Source: Galdieria partita (lineage: Eukaryota > Rhodophyta > Bangiophyceae > Galdieriales > Galdieriaceae). Taken from it: a stretch of 64,000 nt of DNA. This document shows, in pieces, positions 32,380-44,387 of this stretch (the first letter of the stretch is position 1; the number at the start of each line of letters is the position of its first letter). The DNA is taken from the NCBI GenBank assembly GCA_025991245.1, contig BQMJ01000016.1, forward strand, positions 205,720 to 269,719. Reading direction: 5' to 3'. Below the pieces are notes generated by a model. The model was given only the letters and a program-made list of their open reading frames with translations. It was not told where the DNA came from and ran no database searches. The position numbers and the translations under genes are program-made.

Positions 32380-32791
32380 ACTTTCATCTGTGGATATATT
32401 ATTATTCATGCACACAACATATTATATGACTAGCTCTAAATGAACGATTGACTGGCTATGGATACTTTTTTACTAAAACAGGGAGATTTTGGGTTGTTTG
32501 ACAAAAGAATGGAAATATACGTCAACATCGACGCCATATAAAATAATGCATATGCTTATATCTAGTCTTTGGCAAGACTTGTTTGCGTTTTTGGTTGTTT
32601 GAATGTCCTCAAATATACGTGACCATATAGATATTGTTATTTCTTCTTTCTTTTTCGATGAACGCCATACTTTGAACGCTTTAGGAAGCAAATCTCACAG
32701 TTGAACAAGTACTCAATATAAATCACTCTTTCTTTTGTGGGAACACCAACATAGACTCTCACAACACAATATGACATGTCTCCTGAACGTC
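32380..32791. other. Convergent 3' spacer between the MFS transporter and MED4
   Basis: A 412-nt stretch between two convergent genes. A 72-codon minus-strand ORF (32691-32473) has no ATG-supported domain and is taken as chance. No RNA gene was seen. Confidence 0.4.
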
Positions 32792-33501
32792 TTACTGCAT
32801 CTTCCATTGCGCCATTTTACTGGCACGTATCATTTCTTCTGTAGGAGCAGGAGCAAAATCAGCTCCACTCAATGTTCCTTCTTCATAGTTCGTAGGAGCA
32901 CTTAAAGACCCTGTAATGCGTATAGCTGAGGATAATATTTCTGAAAGCGTCGATTTTGGTGACAATGCTGAACTCTGCAATAATGGTTGGGACTCTTTCA
33001 ATAGGTTATGCAAACTTTCCAGTGCATGCAAAAGTTTTTCCAATACTGTTGCAATTCTCCTATCCAAGTCTCTTTCCACTTGTGTCAAGTATTCCAGATA
33101 CATCTGTCTCTCCTTGTGCTGTTCTACTAGAAAAAAGAGTCAGAATTGCCTAACACAATACACTGTGAGCAAATAAATACTTACATTGTTCAACAATATT
33201 GGGCAGTTGACTTTGTAGTTTTAACAAGCGACTCCACAACGTCTGGAGTTGATTGGATTCACTAGAATCCAAAGAATAGGATGACTGTCTAAACCAACAA
33301 GAAAAGTGGTCATCCAGTATATTGGGTTGTCAGTTACAGCAACTACCTGGTTTCTTCCAGAACAAGTTGAAACAATTGTTGACAACTAGAGCGAAACTCA
33401 AGTAACCAAGTTTGTGCAAGACTCGTCGCTGATGAGGAGCGTTCCTGTTCCATCAAGAAATGAGCAACAAACAGAGGAAAAATCCTTTTTCCCAACGCCA
33501 T
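32792..33501 (-). CDS. MED4: Mediator complex subunit 4-like protein
   Basis: Exons 33501-33347, 33288-33185 and 33126-32792 (both introns 58 bp) encode 197 aa. The middle is a long helical, coiled-coil-prone region (LLKLQSQLP through YLTQVERDLDRR). The C-terminal third carries the MED4 hallmark: EILSSAIRITGSLSAPTNYEEG, then APAPTEEMIRASKM, matching the conserved AHRIS...APxxW...P.PxxEMRxS pattern. MED4 is part of the Mediator middle module that bridges regulators and RNA polymerase II. It is short relative to plant or animal MED4. Its start codon is only 7 nt after the stop of acylaminoacyl-peptidase on the same strand. Confidence 0.7.
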
Positions 33502-33508
33502 TTATTCT

Positions 33509-35804
33509 TTAGTGGTCACACAAGTATTCATCTAACCACAATAAAGTATGCATCCAAGCATCATCGTTTGATGGAGAATCATTTATAGAATGATCCGAGT
33601 CAGGATACCACAATAGCTTGCTAGGAATCTTTTTCGATTTCAAAATTTGATACCATTCGATACCTTGAGATGGTGGTACTCTACGATCGCTTCCTCCTAC
33701 TAACAACAAGGTAGGTGCTTGACAATTCTTAACATGAGAAATAGGAGAATGGCTCCACATTCGAGCGAGTATATCGGGTTGTGCCAATAATGATTCCATT
33801 TTATCCTTCGCTTCCCAAGTAGAATAACCAAGTTCTGTAAAACACCAATCCCTTATATCCGTTGAAGAATGCATAGAAACAATGTTTGTTACTGGATTGC
33901 GCAAGACAGCCACTCGATATATAGATGGATATTGCGACGTGAGATGAGCACTTAAAAAGCCTCCATGACTACCACCAAGAGCAGCTACACGTGTTTCCTT
34001 GGAAAGACTAGGAACTACTTGTCGTGCCCATTCTGTAGCAACAACACATTCTTCTACATCTTGATAACCTATCTTCCCAATCAAACTATTCAAGGATTGT
34101 TGTCCTCTTCCCAACGATCCTCTGTAATTCACCATCAATACTGCATAACCTCTCAAAGCTAAAAACACAACACCCAATTGAAATTGTATCAAATGACTTG
34201 AATGAGGTCCGCCATGAGGAAAACAAATCAAGCACATTCTCTTCTTTTCGTTTAAATAAGAAGGACGAGGATACACGATAAATGCCTCAAAGGTTCGATC
34301 ATGTGGCTCAAAAGATTCTGAATGCGATAACGCTAACAACTTGACTTGTTGCTCTTCTGTTAACTGTAATCTTGTTGGTGTTATCCAATCCAGCGCAAAT
34401 GAAAGATCCAAAGGTTCACTAAGTCGAATTCTATCCAACACGCGATTTTCTTCTAAAGATAAACGTACTAAATAAAGAGATGAAGAACAAAGAGGAGTGC
34501 TAATGTTCAATAAAATATTATTGGAGAGCACATCCAGTACAAAAATATTTTCCTGTTCATCACCGGAAATATCGATAGGACGTATATCTACTTGAGCAGG
34601 ATCTGTTAAAGACACATTCCTGACTTGTAATAAAACTGATTGAGAATTCCAAATGGAGTCCATCCATAAAGTTTGCTTGTCTTGCCAAGGATTGCTGGGT
34701 AGAGAGTGTAAATAAAGTCCTGGAAACGAATTTTCATTATTACTATTCTGATGCACTCTATCGATCAAAGTAACTATTCTCGATGCTTTCCAGTCCACAA
34801 GACGAAGTATACTTGTTCCATTATGAACATCCTGTTGAGTTTTAGGAGTAGAGACATATATTATCCAATCTCCTGACGGATGAAAACGAGGAGAACGAAC
34901 ACACCAATCTAAGGATTCCTCTTGAGGATTGGTTAGTGACTGAATGTCTTCCAGTTTGGCATTATCTTTTGATAAAGCAAGACGAGCTGATAGAAGAAAA
35001 CTGGGCCTATTGTAACAATATTTGACTCCCAGTGGATAAGATTCCTAAGATTACTTTTGTTTAGAAATGAGTAAATGAAAGAAGTACCTTTAGTACCAAG
35101 TGTCTACCAATCAAAACTATATGATTACTATTTGGTGACCACTGGGGTTCTGAAACTGCCAACTGATCGTCTATTCCTTGTACTCGTAATATTTGAAACA
35201 TATCCAATACAAATAGTGCTGCCAACTTCTTTCCAGTATAAGTTTCTCCAAAGTCCACTTGACGAACAAACTGCTCTCCTTTTTTTTGTTCCGGTTTAGA
35301 ATCAGTAGCAAAGAATGACGTTGTAGGATCACTGGGTTGTTCAGCCAAATACAACAGTTTCTGTTCATCTGGAGACCAAGCGACTCCTCCAAACCACTCA
35401 TCGAAATAAAAAGAGCCGTGCAGCGTCTCACTACAACGGATACTTCTTTCCAATGTAGAGTTGTTCCATATTTCTAATCTCCTGTTTGAAGTTTTTCCGT
35501 TGGTTTGAAAAAATTTTACAGTATGTTTTCCAGAAGGACTCGAGGTCATATAAACACAATCATCCTCTACAGCAGACAAAGTAGAGTCAAAACTTCCAAC
35601 AGATTGCCAATGAAAACGCAAGAACTTTCGTTGTTTCTCTGAGACAGGATCTCGTGTAGACCACAAACTTGTCAACTTGCAACTTGAAGAAGTGTCCGAA
35701 CGATCAAACCACGCTCGTGTTATAGAAGGTGCACTGTAACATAGAAAAGAGTATAGTTCTGTTGGACTTGCACATAAGTACTCTGTAAGAGCTGAAAGAG
35801 TCAT
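33509..35804 (-). CDS. APEH: Acylaminoacyl-peptidase (S9C prolyl-oligopeptidase family)
   Basis: Exons 35804-35088 and 35044-33509 (43-bp intron) encode 750 aa, close to the human enzyme at 732. The N-terminal two thirds is a beta-propeller without strong motifs (YVSTPKTQQ, WSPNSNHIVLIG). The C-terminal alpha/beta hydrolase domain shows ICFPHGGPHS, VNYRGSLGRGQ, the nucleophile elbow GGSHGGF, LLLVGGSDRRVPP with the acid, and PDSDHSI with the catalytic His. It releases N-acylated amino acids from peptide ends in the cytosol. The in-frame splice between VLK and ESYPLGVKYCYNRPS restores the domain. Confidence 0.92.
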
Positions 35805-35890
35805 TGTTATTACTCTATCACTTCTCTATGAAGAATATGTATAGTCTTAACATAACGATCGAAATGAGAAATCATTGAAACGCAGTGAAC

Positions 35891-38800
35891 ATGTCCAAGT
35901 ATTGGAAAGAGACGTGTTGCTTTTCATGGTCTTATGTAACCGACTGGCAAGAGTTCTCCGTTGTGATAGAGGAATCAACCGAAAGTTGCATATCTGATGT
36001 TGGAGTTACTGAAATTTGGAAATATGGTGGTGTCGTTGGGAGTATAGAGAAAGGGAGTTTGTTCCTCTGGAGGTTTCAAGATAACTTTCTAGAAGTAGTT
36101 TCCTTGAGTGCTTTGAATTTTGGAAGATTTCAAGGTATGGGTAGAAAGAATAGTTGTTATACTGTATTTACTGCTTCTAGGAGTTCGAATTGTGTTTCGA
36201 TCTCAAGTTTTTTGTTGTCCTCCAGCCATTTTTGTAGTTTACAAGACTGAAAGGGAAGTTGAGTTGTATATTTATGCTGCGCATCCTTCAGGAATAATTG
36301 TATGTAATTTTGTTGCTTGAACGTCATCTTTTTGAAGTATTTTCTAGTCTCGAATTGCTTTGCTATGGCGTGATGGTCTATTTTATGAACCTCACATTGT
36401 AGAAAGCTGTTTTTTATCGAAAGACATTTTTGTAAAGCAGTTGATTGCGATAGACACGAATGTTTGTCTTGTTATCGTTGCGAACTGGCCAACTGTGTTT
36501 CGAGTGGTTTTTTCAGATTCTTCCACTTCCTTCCGGTTACTGGAGATACCCGAAACAAAAGAACCGGTCACCAAAACAGGACTGTTGGGTCGTGTTTTTC
36601 GCAAAAAGCGTATTTCAGAAGATAAAGATGCGGAAGTTTTAGTTTGTGCTACAATCAATTGGGAAAGTCGGCTTCTCCTTGTCGTTGATTCAAGTGGAGT
36701 TTTTTCGTTGATTGACAGCACTTTATTGTCTTGTGTTGCGCAGGTATACAGCTCTTGATATAAATTGTCATTGGAAAACTTAAGTTTTTAGTTGAAATAT
36801 CACAAACTTGCTAAGAAGGAGTATTGTGAGATATTTCCCTGCGAAAAGGAACATTTCCTTGCTGTATTATTTGTCGACGATGCCTTGTCATTATCTCCTT
36901 CACTACATCTCGTGGATATATTTATACAACAAGATTCTAGTGATGACAGAACTATTTTATATAGTCTTCAGTCACATACTCGGTTTATCTATAATACACC
37001 TATTCATATTCAAGGTATGGTTTTTCCGGTGTATCATACAAAGTTTTGTATATAGTTGTTTAGTTGGTTGCTATATGAAGAGAGAAGGAACGTTAGTTGT
37101 ACAAGATGAGGAAGGGAGAATTTTTTCAATTCCGATATCTTCAGGTCATTTGTCTAGTAACGAATCCGATCCTTTATATGCTGTATTTGATTATTATAGT
37201 GAATGGAATGATTATGGCGGTCTTGGTTGGGCATTAGATGAAGTATATGAGAAGACGCCCATTCAAATGCTATTTGCTCCTTCGTAAGTCGTCACATGTT
37301 GTCATTGCTAAAGTTGCCTTTTGACTTGATGGTTTCCTAGTCGTTTTTCGGATAATGTCTTAGCTAAAATATTCAGTCAACCCCAATATACAAGTCGCAA
37401 GAGTTTATTTTCCTATGCAAACTCCCAACCATTCAGGTAATGCACTATCTAGAATAGTACATGTTTTGATAATGGAATACTAACTTTTATTATGAAGTAC
37501 TAAGGATTATAAAAGATTGGTATTATCTGCTACCAGATTGTCTTGGGAAATAGAGTCTTCCTTATTGAATATATGTATGGATGAATCACTGTGTGTTTGC
37601 TTTGTTGTACGTCAAGCAAGTGTCAGTGTACTTCGAAAAATGGAATCTTTTGAAGAAGTTTCCATTCAAAGAGATTTCGAAAACTTATCAAAAACACCCA
37701 GTAGAGAAAACTATTTTTATGATATTTCTTCATTACCGGATATAGTGAGACATTCTGGTAGTTTTGAGCTTTTCACTAATTCTTTACTGTGGAATTCGTT
37801 ACATTTTTTGTTACTTCAATTGGTTACATGTTTGAAAGCATGGAAGCAACGTCATGATATTCACGAGACATTTCAGGTTGTTCTTCGAATCCATTTTTCT
37901 TTCAGATTGTGAACTTATCATCTTTAGGAGGACTTCTTAATATATTATGCCAATTATCCCAGCGAGCATAACATTTCTTCTTCACTCATTGACGAATTCA
38001 TGTGGTTATGTTTGAAGAAACTTCCGTATTCACTTCCGCTTTTTGAACATTCTTTGAATTTGTGGATGAAAGACAACTTTCATTTAGAAAGGAATAATGA
38101 CGAACTTGATTGCTGGTTATTGTTATGTTATTACTTGAAGTTTTTTACTCCAAGTCCTAACATTATTGTATTTCTGTATGATCGAAATGAATGGCACACT
38201 TTGCTGCAAGTTTGTGAAATGTTGAAAGAAAGTTATCCAATCATATGTTATGGTATTGGTTGTTGGATACATCTGAGGTTGCATCAAGTAGATTTGGCAG
38301 AGTTATCTTTAACTCAGTTGCTTGCAATTCTAGGTAAAGTTAATTGACTATATTCAATTGTAATGGAGGACTTATTCCAAACATCTAGAGGAGACGGAAT
38401 TTTCTTCGGAAACTCAACTAGTCAAAGTAGTTGTAGGGATTGAAAGGGAGCCGCTATCTTTCTGGTTAAGAGAAGCCTTTTTCAAGTTTTTAGATAGATT
38501 AGGATACACTGAACGTGCTATTCGTATGGGAAAAGAAATGATTGCCATGGCTAAGGATGACTATAGCATAGCAAGCATCAGAACTTTCATTTTCAATGGC
38601 TACCTGAAAAATCGAGAATGGAAGAATGCTTTGGAATTGTTGCTTTCGAGTTCTCATGGTAAGCTTTTTTTTATATTTGTATATCGGATATGAAAAAGAT
38701 TTTATGCTTTCTTTTTAGTTGGTGCTCTGAGTTCGTGGACTGACGATTTTAATTTGTTGATTCATTCTTTGGCTGAACATCGTCAACTTGATTTGCTTTA

Positions 38801-40168
38801 TACTATCCAACTGTTGCCCCCCACTCTTTACTATCGTATTGGAGAAATTTTGTATCTTCTTTTTCAAGGACAACAAGTTACTCGTGATTCTTTATCAGGT
38901 GGCTTTATAGAGTAAGTAATCATCAAGCGAGAGAATTTAAAATTGATTTTGTGATAATTTAGACACTTATTGGATAGTTATAGATGGTATTATTTCGTGA
39001 AGGAGTTTTATCTTGCAAGTAGAATAGCTTTGGAAGGATATTGCAAGATAATGGAAAGTTTCAACTCTATTCCAAGACTGCCTTGGTTGAGAACATGTAT
39101 TCGATTGATAGGCTTAGTTTGCAACTCTTTGACTATGATTTCCCATCATTACGATCGGTATTTATTACTAAGTGGTGGTCTTCTTGAAACTTTGTGTAAG
39201 GAGTCAGGTTTCAGCGATTGGTTTTCTTTGAAAGGAAATCATCAAGTTGCTCGGAACGTGAAAGTGAGACTTGAATTTTTCCAGTTTTTAGGCATTGTTC
39301 GTGGAGCTCAACAATGGTTATTAGAACATTTTCCACTGGAAGTAAGAAAGTTTTGTTTTCAAGCTATAAAAGATATAACATCTAGAAGGAAAGAAGTAGT
39401 TGTCCGCTAGTGAAATCAGTAGATATCTCGTCAGTCAAATGGTTGTTGACTAGTCTTATTCAACACAAAGAATGGAATCTTTCATTTCAGATTGCTTATC
39501 AAGGAAGTTGTTTGTTAGTCTCTGATCAGTTATTTGTGTTGTGGTTTCGATTGGTTGGTATCTATTTGATGGAGCACGAGTCTTCTATGGAAGCAGACAA
39601 TTTGTGGGTACAAATAGTGAACTTTCTATTGAAGGCGGAGTCTATGTATGCAAAGTTTTCTGCCAATACGTTTTCATATGGACAATTTGGAATCGTTTTA
39701 TTACAAGGCATCTTGTCACATGCTCCTATAGACTGGTGCATTCCTAGATGGCTTCTTGAATTGTCGGGATGGTAAGTTTATTATTCATTTCATTTGAAGA
39801 AATGATAATTTTGGAATAGGGGTGAATATTCAGGTTTTCATGAGGATACCAATGTCCCTAATCATAAAAGAAAGGGTAAGGAAGGAATAGACAAGTCATC
39901 TGTAGGATTTACACTTGAATTAGGAAACATGTCACGTTTGATGCAACTTTTGATAGAACATGGACGTCTAAAGGAGGCATTAGAGTTTATGTGTGTGACA
40001 CTAGAGAACAAACAAAATTCAAGCAATATTCTTCTGACTTGGACTTTTGTTGATGCTCTGCTTTGTATGAAGAATGAAGACGATATCTTGGATAAGGATA
40101 TTATCAAAGCCCAAAGACGCTTGAAAGATTTAGCCTTGACTTGTTTGAAGCAACCTGGCTTGTTATGA
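35891..40168 (+). CDS. NUP160-like nucleoporin (Y-complex)
   Basis: Thirteen exons (35891-36134, 36181-36299, 36348-36743, 36792-37014, 37064-37283, 37341-37436, 37498-37876, 37928-38333, 38389-38658, 38719-38911, 38963-39341, 39386-39771, 39820-40168) with introns of 44-61 bp give an exact frame of 1219 aa. The first 430 residues alternate short beta-strands, as in a propeller (LYIYAAHPSGII, EGRIFSIPISS). The rest is alpha-solenoid. The best family clues are the RWYYFVKEFYLASRIALEGY block, the DISSVKWLLTSLIQHKEWNLSFQIA block and the C-terminal LMQLLIEHGRLKEALEF followed by a WTFVDALL region, resembling plant NUP160. It would sit in the outer ring of the nuclear pore. Other propeller-solenoid proteins are possible. 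Confidence 0.6.
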
Positions 40169-40544
40169 TCTATACGAATGATTATGTTTGATTTATAAAA
40201 TCCTAAAATCTCAAAACACAAGTAGGAAGTGATTTGTTGGAATTTTATGATCAGAATTATTTGTCTTTGTTCTTCGAATAAGATTTAACTTACAATAGGG
40301 CTCGAAAAACCAAATGAAATTGGGGACAAACTGGAATAATATTTCCAAAAGGATAAAACTACATATCATTATCCAGTGTTAGGATGCAAGTTATTACATG
40401 ACATATATATATATATATATATATTCAACAACTTATGCCATCTATTCTACTATTTCGTAATTGTTGGACAACTTTTGTTCAGGATGGTCTCGAAACAGTC
40501 TTTCCAAAGCTTATTGAGTTTTCTTTAAAATGCAACTTGAAAAG
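40169..40544. other. 3' spacer between the NUP160-like gene and COX11
   Basis: A convergent 3' region of about 375 nt, AT-rich, with a long (AT)n run listed separately. The COX11 reading frame may have a short terminal exon here (see COX11). No other gene was recognised. Confidence 0.4.
40403..40424. repeat. (AT)11 microsatellite
   Basis: Eleven uninterrupted AT units in the spacer between the NUP160-like gene and COX11. It is likely to vary in length between strains. Confidence 0.9.
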
Positions 40545-41559
40545 TCAAATTACCTCGACTGGATAAACTGCTGGTGACTCCTTATTGATAATTTGGTTAT
40601 TTTCATCTCTATACCAGCCCATCTTTTGTAGCATTTCATCACTAACGTCTTCCGAAGGAAAGAACGTGTATGAAAGGGAAATGTCAGTAACGTCATTCAT
40701 CTTCGAATCTTTTACAAACTCGGGATCTATGAAAAAGAAAACAGGCATTTCGATCACTTCTTTGGCTTTTAAACGTTGTTCTTCAAAGCAAAAGCACTGG
40801 ATTTTGTTGAAATAAATCCCAGCTTTTGGTGGTTGAACATTATAAGTGGCAATACCTAAGATATCTTCATCCGACTTATTTTCTGCTCTATAAAAAGCTA
40901 ACGCCGTTTCTCCTGGAAATACTTTTACTTCTCTTTGTTCTGGAACAAAAGTCCACGGGAGGTCAGAGTTTACATCTGCAGTAAAATATATCGTGAGAGG
41001 TCTATCAGTGGGAACCATTCTGGTTTTTTGCTACTCCCAATTTTTAGCAATCTGGAGAATTTCTTGGTAAGTTTTTATCACTTACAGTTGGGGTCTTAAA
41101 ACCAAGGAAACCTCCGGTGTCTTCTTTGGTAGTTCCACCGAAACCTGTCGCTTGACAAAACATCCGATAAAGTGGTACAGTTCCATATGTCAATCCAAAC
41201 ACACCAACAGTGATTCCAGCTCTAGTCAAAAAGATTAGATATATCAAAACACTTCAATCTGCTTACGCCCAAGCTAAAAAGTTTTTGTTCTTCGCTCGAA
41301 CCTTTTCTATTCTTTCTGAGTCACCAGACTTGGAGCAAAAACGTTTATGCAGCTTAAACGTTCCATATCTTTGAAGGTTTCTTCCTGTATATACAAGAAA
41401 ACTCGGGTAAACTCTACTAAAACAATAAACAGTTGCTCTCATCATCCTCTCTGCAGCAGAATCAAAAGACTTTTGGGTAAAGTTACAATTTGTCGATGAA
41501 ATTTTGTTACACATCCATTCGAAGACTTTTTGTAAATCTTTTGGTCCTTTTGGTGTCAT
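40545..41559 (-). CDS. COX11: COX11 cytochrome c oxidase copper chaperone
   Basis: Exons 41559-41267, 41221-41086 and 41030-40545 encode 304 aa. If the ATG at 41445 is used, the protein is 266 aa, closer to other COX11 proteins, and begins with a good mitochondrial presequence (MMRATVYCFSRVYPSFL). One membrane segment follows (AGITVGVFGLTYGTVPLY) with YRMFCQATGFGG. The copper-binding signature IQCFCFEEQRL and FFIDPEF mark the beta-sandwich domain exposed to the intermembrane space. COX11 delivers copper to the CuB site of COX1. Acceptor choice in intron 2 was fixed by frame. The end could be spliced: a donor at GAG|GTAATT and an acceptor before ACTGTTTCG would change the last residues. Confidence 0.92.
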
Positions 41560-41917
41560 TATCCTATCTCGTGGTAAAAGTAGACTGTTAACTTTCTTAT
41601 GTCCCTCTGTATAACGATGAGGAAATGTCAAGCTGGATGAAAGAAGGTATGCGTGGCTAGACGTTCTGAAGAAAAAGTTCAGCGGATTTTTCGTTCTTCA
41701 AGCCGTTGTTTACACTTTCAGCCTTTAATTTCGTTGTTAGGGGCTAAACAGACTTTGAGATTGTACTGGAAGCTATGACTCTACTGAAGTTGGACTTTCC
41801 TGTCAAATACTGAAACCCAAAGATCTTTTGGATGAAATATTGGATTCGTTACTGATGGATAATACTTTCGTTCAACGTAGAAACTGGGTGGCAAATGAAC
41901 GAAAAGAGTCAGACCCT
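41560..41917. other. Boundary spacer between the last core gene and the subtelomeric NTPase genes
   Basis: A plus-strand ORF continues across here (41828-42025), but it is antisense to the pseudogene tail and shows no domain. An open plus-strand frame at 41660-41776 also lacks a start codon. I treat the stretch as spacer. It marks the switch from single-copy core genes to subtelomeric content. Confidence 0.35.
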
Positions 41918-43692
41918 TTATGTTTTAGTCTTTGCAACTCTACTATGAGATGTGATAGCCGCGAGGCGTTGGGGACTATTTCTTATGAAAATTGGGGCAC
42001 CCGTTCTTCCATGCAACTTGAATAATATATCTGGACTATGAGATGTTGGCTCAAATGGAATATATATCTTTTCGAATTCTAACATTTGTTTCCACTCATT
42101 GATACCGAATGTCGTTCTCTCTATTTCCGGTGTAGATCTAGTATAATATATAGATTTCATATAGTAAGCACTAGATTCAGAGAAAAACTTTAAATTCATC
42201 TCTTTCCAAATAGAAAAGACAATTGACCAAGAGTAGAAAACATCAAGCTGTCTGTCGGGTGATAACAAAAATGTAAATAAAACATTGTGGCAATGAGACC
42301 TTCCAAAACTCGACATTTGGATTCACAAAAATATTCCACAGGCTGTGACTTGAGGGTTTGTAATAGTAACCATTCCAACCTATCATTCTTTACACTTTGA
42401 TCAATATATACAATGAGTAACTTGGGAATCAACACTTTATAACGTTCTTGGTGGTTTTCATCTACAATCAACCGACGATAAAAGCACATATCTGTTACTA
42501 GATCAAACAGAAATACATCAAAAGTAGAGCTAAGGTGCACAAGCTCATCCAACTCAAACCGAATACGATATAATGCCAACAAAGTAAGCATTTTTAACAA
42601 ACGTTGACGCGTCTTGCTAAGACTACTCAAACGAGGCAACAATGGATCAACACAATAATTTGTTGCTATGGAATCATTTATTATCATCCAAAATCTTTCT
42701 TTAGATAATAACAACTGGTCTTGTGATAATTTACAATGCAAAAGGTAGTTGATTGCTTTCACAAGTAAACCAGGAACACCACCACTAAGTTCCAGTAATA
42801 ACTATTCTGCAAGTTCACTCGTTGCAAAGTGTTGGTGACAAAGGATTTGTGAAACTTTAGGACTGCCATTAAACAAAGAAGAAGAACTTTTCTCCAAATG
42901 TTCGATGATGCTACGCTTTTCATGTGGTGAGAGAGGAATAAGAGTCAACTCAACCCTGGATACTGAAGCTGCGTAATTATGTATACTTAAGCCTTCACTT
43001 TTTCCGACAACAATAACGAATACATTGCACTGCTTACAGAGTCTCGAAATAAACCCAACAAAGTCGTTGTATAAAAAAACTCTACCATCCGGGGTCCTTT
43101 GGAAATGCAATTCGTCGTCACTCTCATCTAGAACACCAACTTCATCAAAAGCAACAAGAAGAAACTGATCAGAAGAAATACCCAAAATCTTCCGCAGCTC
43201 AGGAAGTAAAAATTGTGGAAAGATAGAAATCTGTTTGTAGGCATCTTCAGGTTTCATAAACGACAAACCGACCTGAATACGGGCCGATTGATATAATAAG
43301 TAGTAGACAGCCCATTCCAGACTTTTTTCTTTAGGTTCAGTGGGTTTGAGCTCTGTCAAATCCACATAAAGTAGACACATAAAGTAGAACTGCTTCATGT
43401 AACTTGTCCAGAAAGGATCTTCTGCGGTCTTTTTCATAATCACATATGTTCTCAAGTCCTACTAGTGCTCTTTCACCCATACTCTTCACGAGTTCGAAAT
43501 AACTTTTTTACGAATCGTGTCTTTTCACTTCCAAAGAGAAGTGGGGCGAAAGGAATGACTGGTTTAAAAAGAACGATCGACTTCCCGGCGAACCTGCAAC
43601 ACGTACAACTGTCGAGTTGTTAAAACCAAGTCTTGTTCTGTGTTTACTAAGACAGTGTCATACGTGTCTTGTTCTTGGAAAACGCTCGACAT
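41918..43692 (-). pseudogene. Broken subtelomeric P-loop NTPase / nuclease-like gene (Crinkler/RHS or archaeal-ATPase-like)
   Basis: Family-like coding runs along 43692-41918 but changes frame several times. A first exon (ATG 43692) and a 70-bp intron lead to a frame with APLLFGSEKTRF. That frame is lost at a CCC run (43475-43477), resumes one base off, and is lost again at a 13-bp tandem duplication (43363-43388). The next block holds a Walker B-like FLLVAFDEVG, a sensor-like VFVIVVGKSEG, LIPLSPHEKRSII and LSGGVPGLLV. Its in-frame TAG at 42802 could be the acceptor of a 54-bp intron (42855-42802). A last shift near 42196 leads to a nuclease-like tail (PFEPTSHSPDILFKL). Either the gene is dead or the assembly has errors; the duplication favours real decay. 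Confidence 0.6.
43363..43388. repeat. 13-bp perfect tandem duplication causing a frameshift
   Basis: CACATAAAGTAGA occurs twice in direct succession (43363-43375 and 43376-43388) inside the broken NTPase gene. Thirteen is not a multiple of three, and the reading frames on the two sides fit a continuous protein only if one copy is ignored. It looks like a replication-slippage event. Confidence 0.9.
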
Positions 43693-43856
43693 AGTGGACG
43701 AGGTGTTGAAATTGAGTCAGAAAAATGCCAACGCAAATTTTTCCAAGTAGTTTTTCTTTTTCACAACTATTTCTATAGAATGAACTTCTTTCTTATTTAT
43801 ATTCTCGAACAAAATATATTTCATTTTGTAATGTAAATTCTGAGAAAGAATGTTGC

Positions 43857-44387
43857 CTAATTTTTTAATATACTGAGCATTGTAACTTCTCCCCCATTCA
43901 TCATAATAATAGTTTTAGTTTGAAGCATTGGAATGAAAAGATTAGATATATTATAAAAGGAAGGGAAGAAAGGAAGAGTTCTTCTGGATTGGCATTGATA
44001 GAGTAGCTGAAAATGTAAATGTATTTCATAGAAAATTGGATTATAATTCATCCCAAAGATACAATTCATTCGCAAGGCAACTACAAGTTGTAAATTTGAC
44101 AACTCGATTTCTGTTGGTTTGGTTGATGGGATGCCGAAATACATTTGTAGCAGATGTAAACAATTTAATGGTTTCGTAAACATTAGGAAACTTTTCTTTA
44201 GGGTGTCAAAGGAACAAGATAGTGCCACAAGTGGAACATAGCTAACTTTCAACTTCACTTGTTGTGCAAGTAATTTGGAAGTATATTTTGAAAATATCTC
44301 ATTCAGTTGTTGCTTTTTCTCTATTCTTGCACTATATAACTGTTTTACTAGGACAGACAAGATTTGAAGTAACGCATGACAATTCAA
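43857..44387 (-). pseudogene. Remnant ORF with a decayed paralogous segment near 48.3-48.6 kb
   Basis: A 176-codon open frame without ATG at its 5' end. Its start region (KKQQLNEIFSKY on the minus strand) has a recognisable but frame-broken relative at about 48560-48300 (KQQQLNEVLLKY), so it derives from duplicated coding or coding-like sequence. I cannot name a family. It lies between the broken and the intact NTPase genes and may be a fragment of a related gene. It may also be an exon of an unrecognised gene whose acceptor is the TAG before AGAAACCC. Confidence 0.3.

Noticed and set aside
41031-41085. Apparent frameshift in COX11 between exons 2 and 3
   Set aside because: Using the acceptor GAGTAG at 41031 rather than the later CCAG restores the frame, so it is an intron, not a break.
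41828-42025. Plus-strand ORF (65 codons) next to COX11
   Set aside because: No domain, unclear 5' end, and antisense to the tail of the broken NTPase gene.
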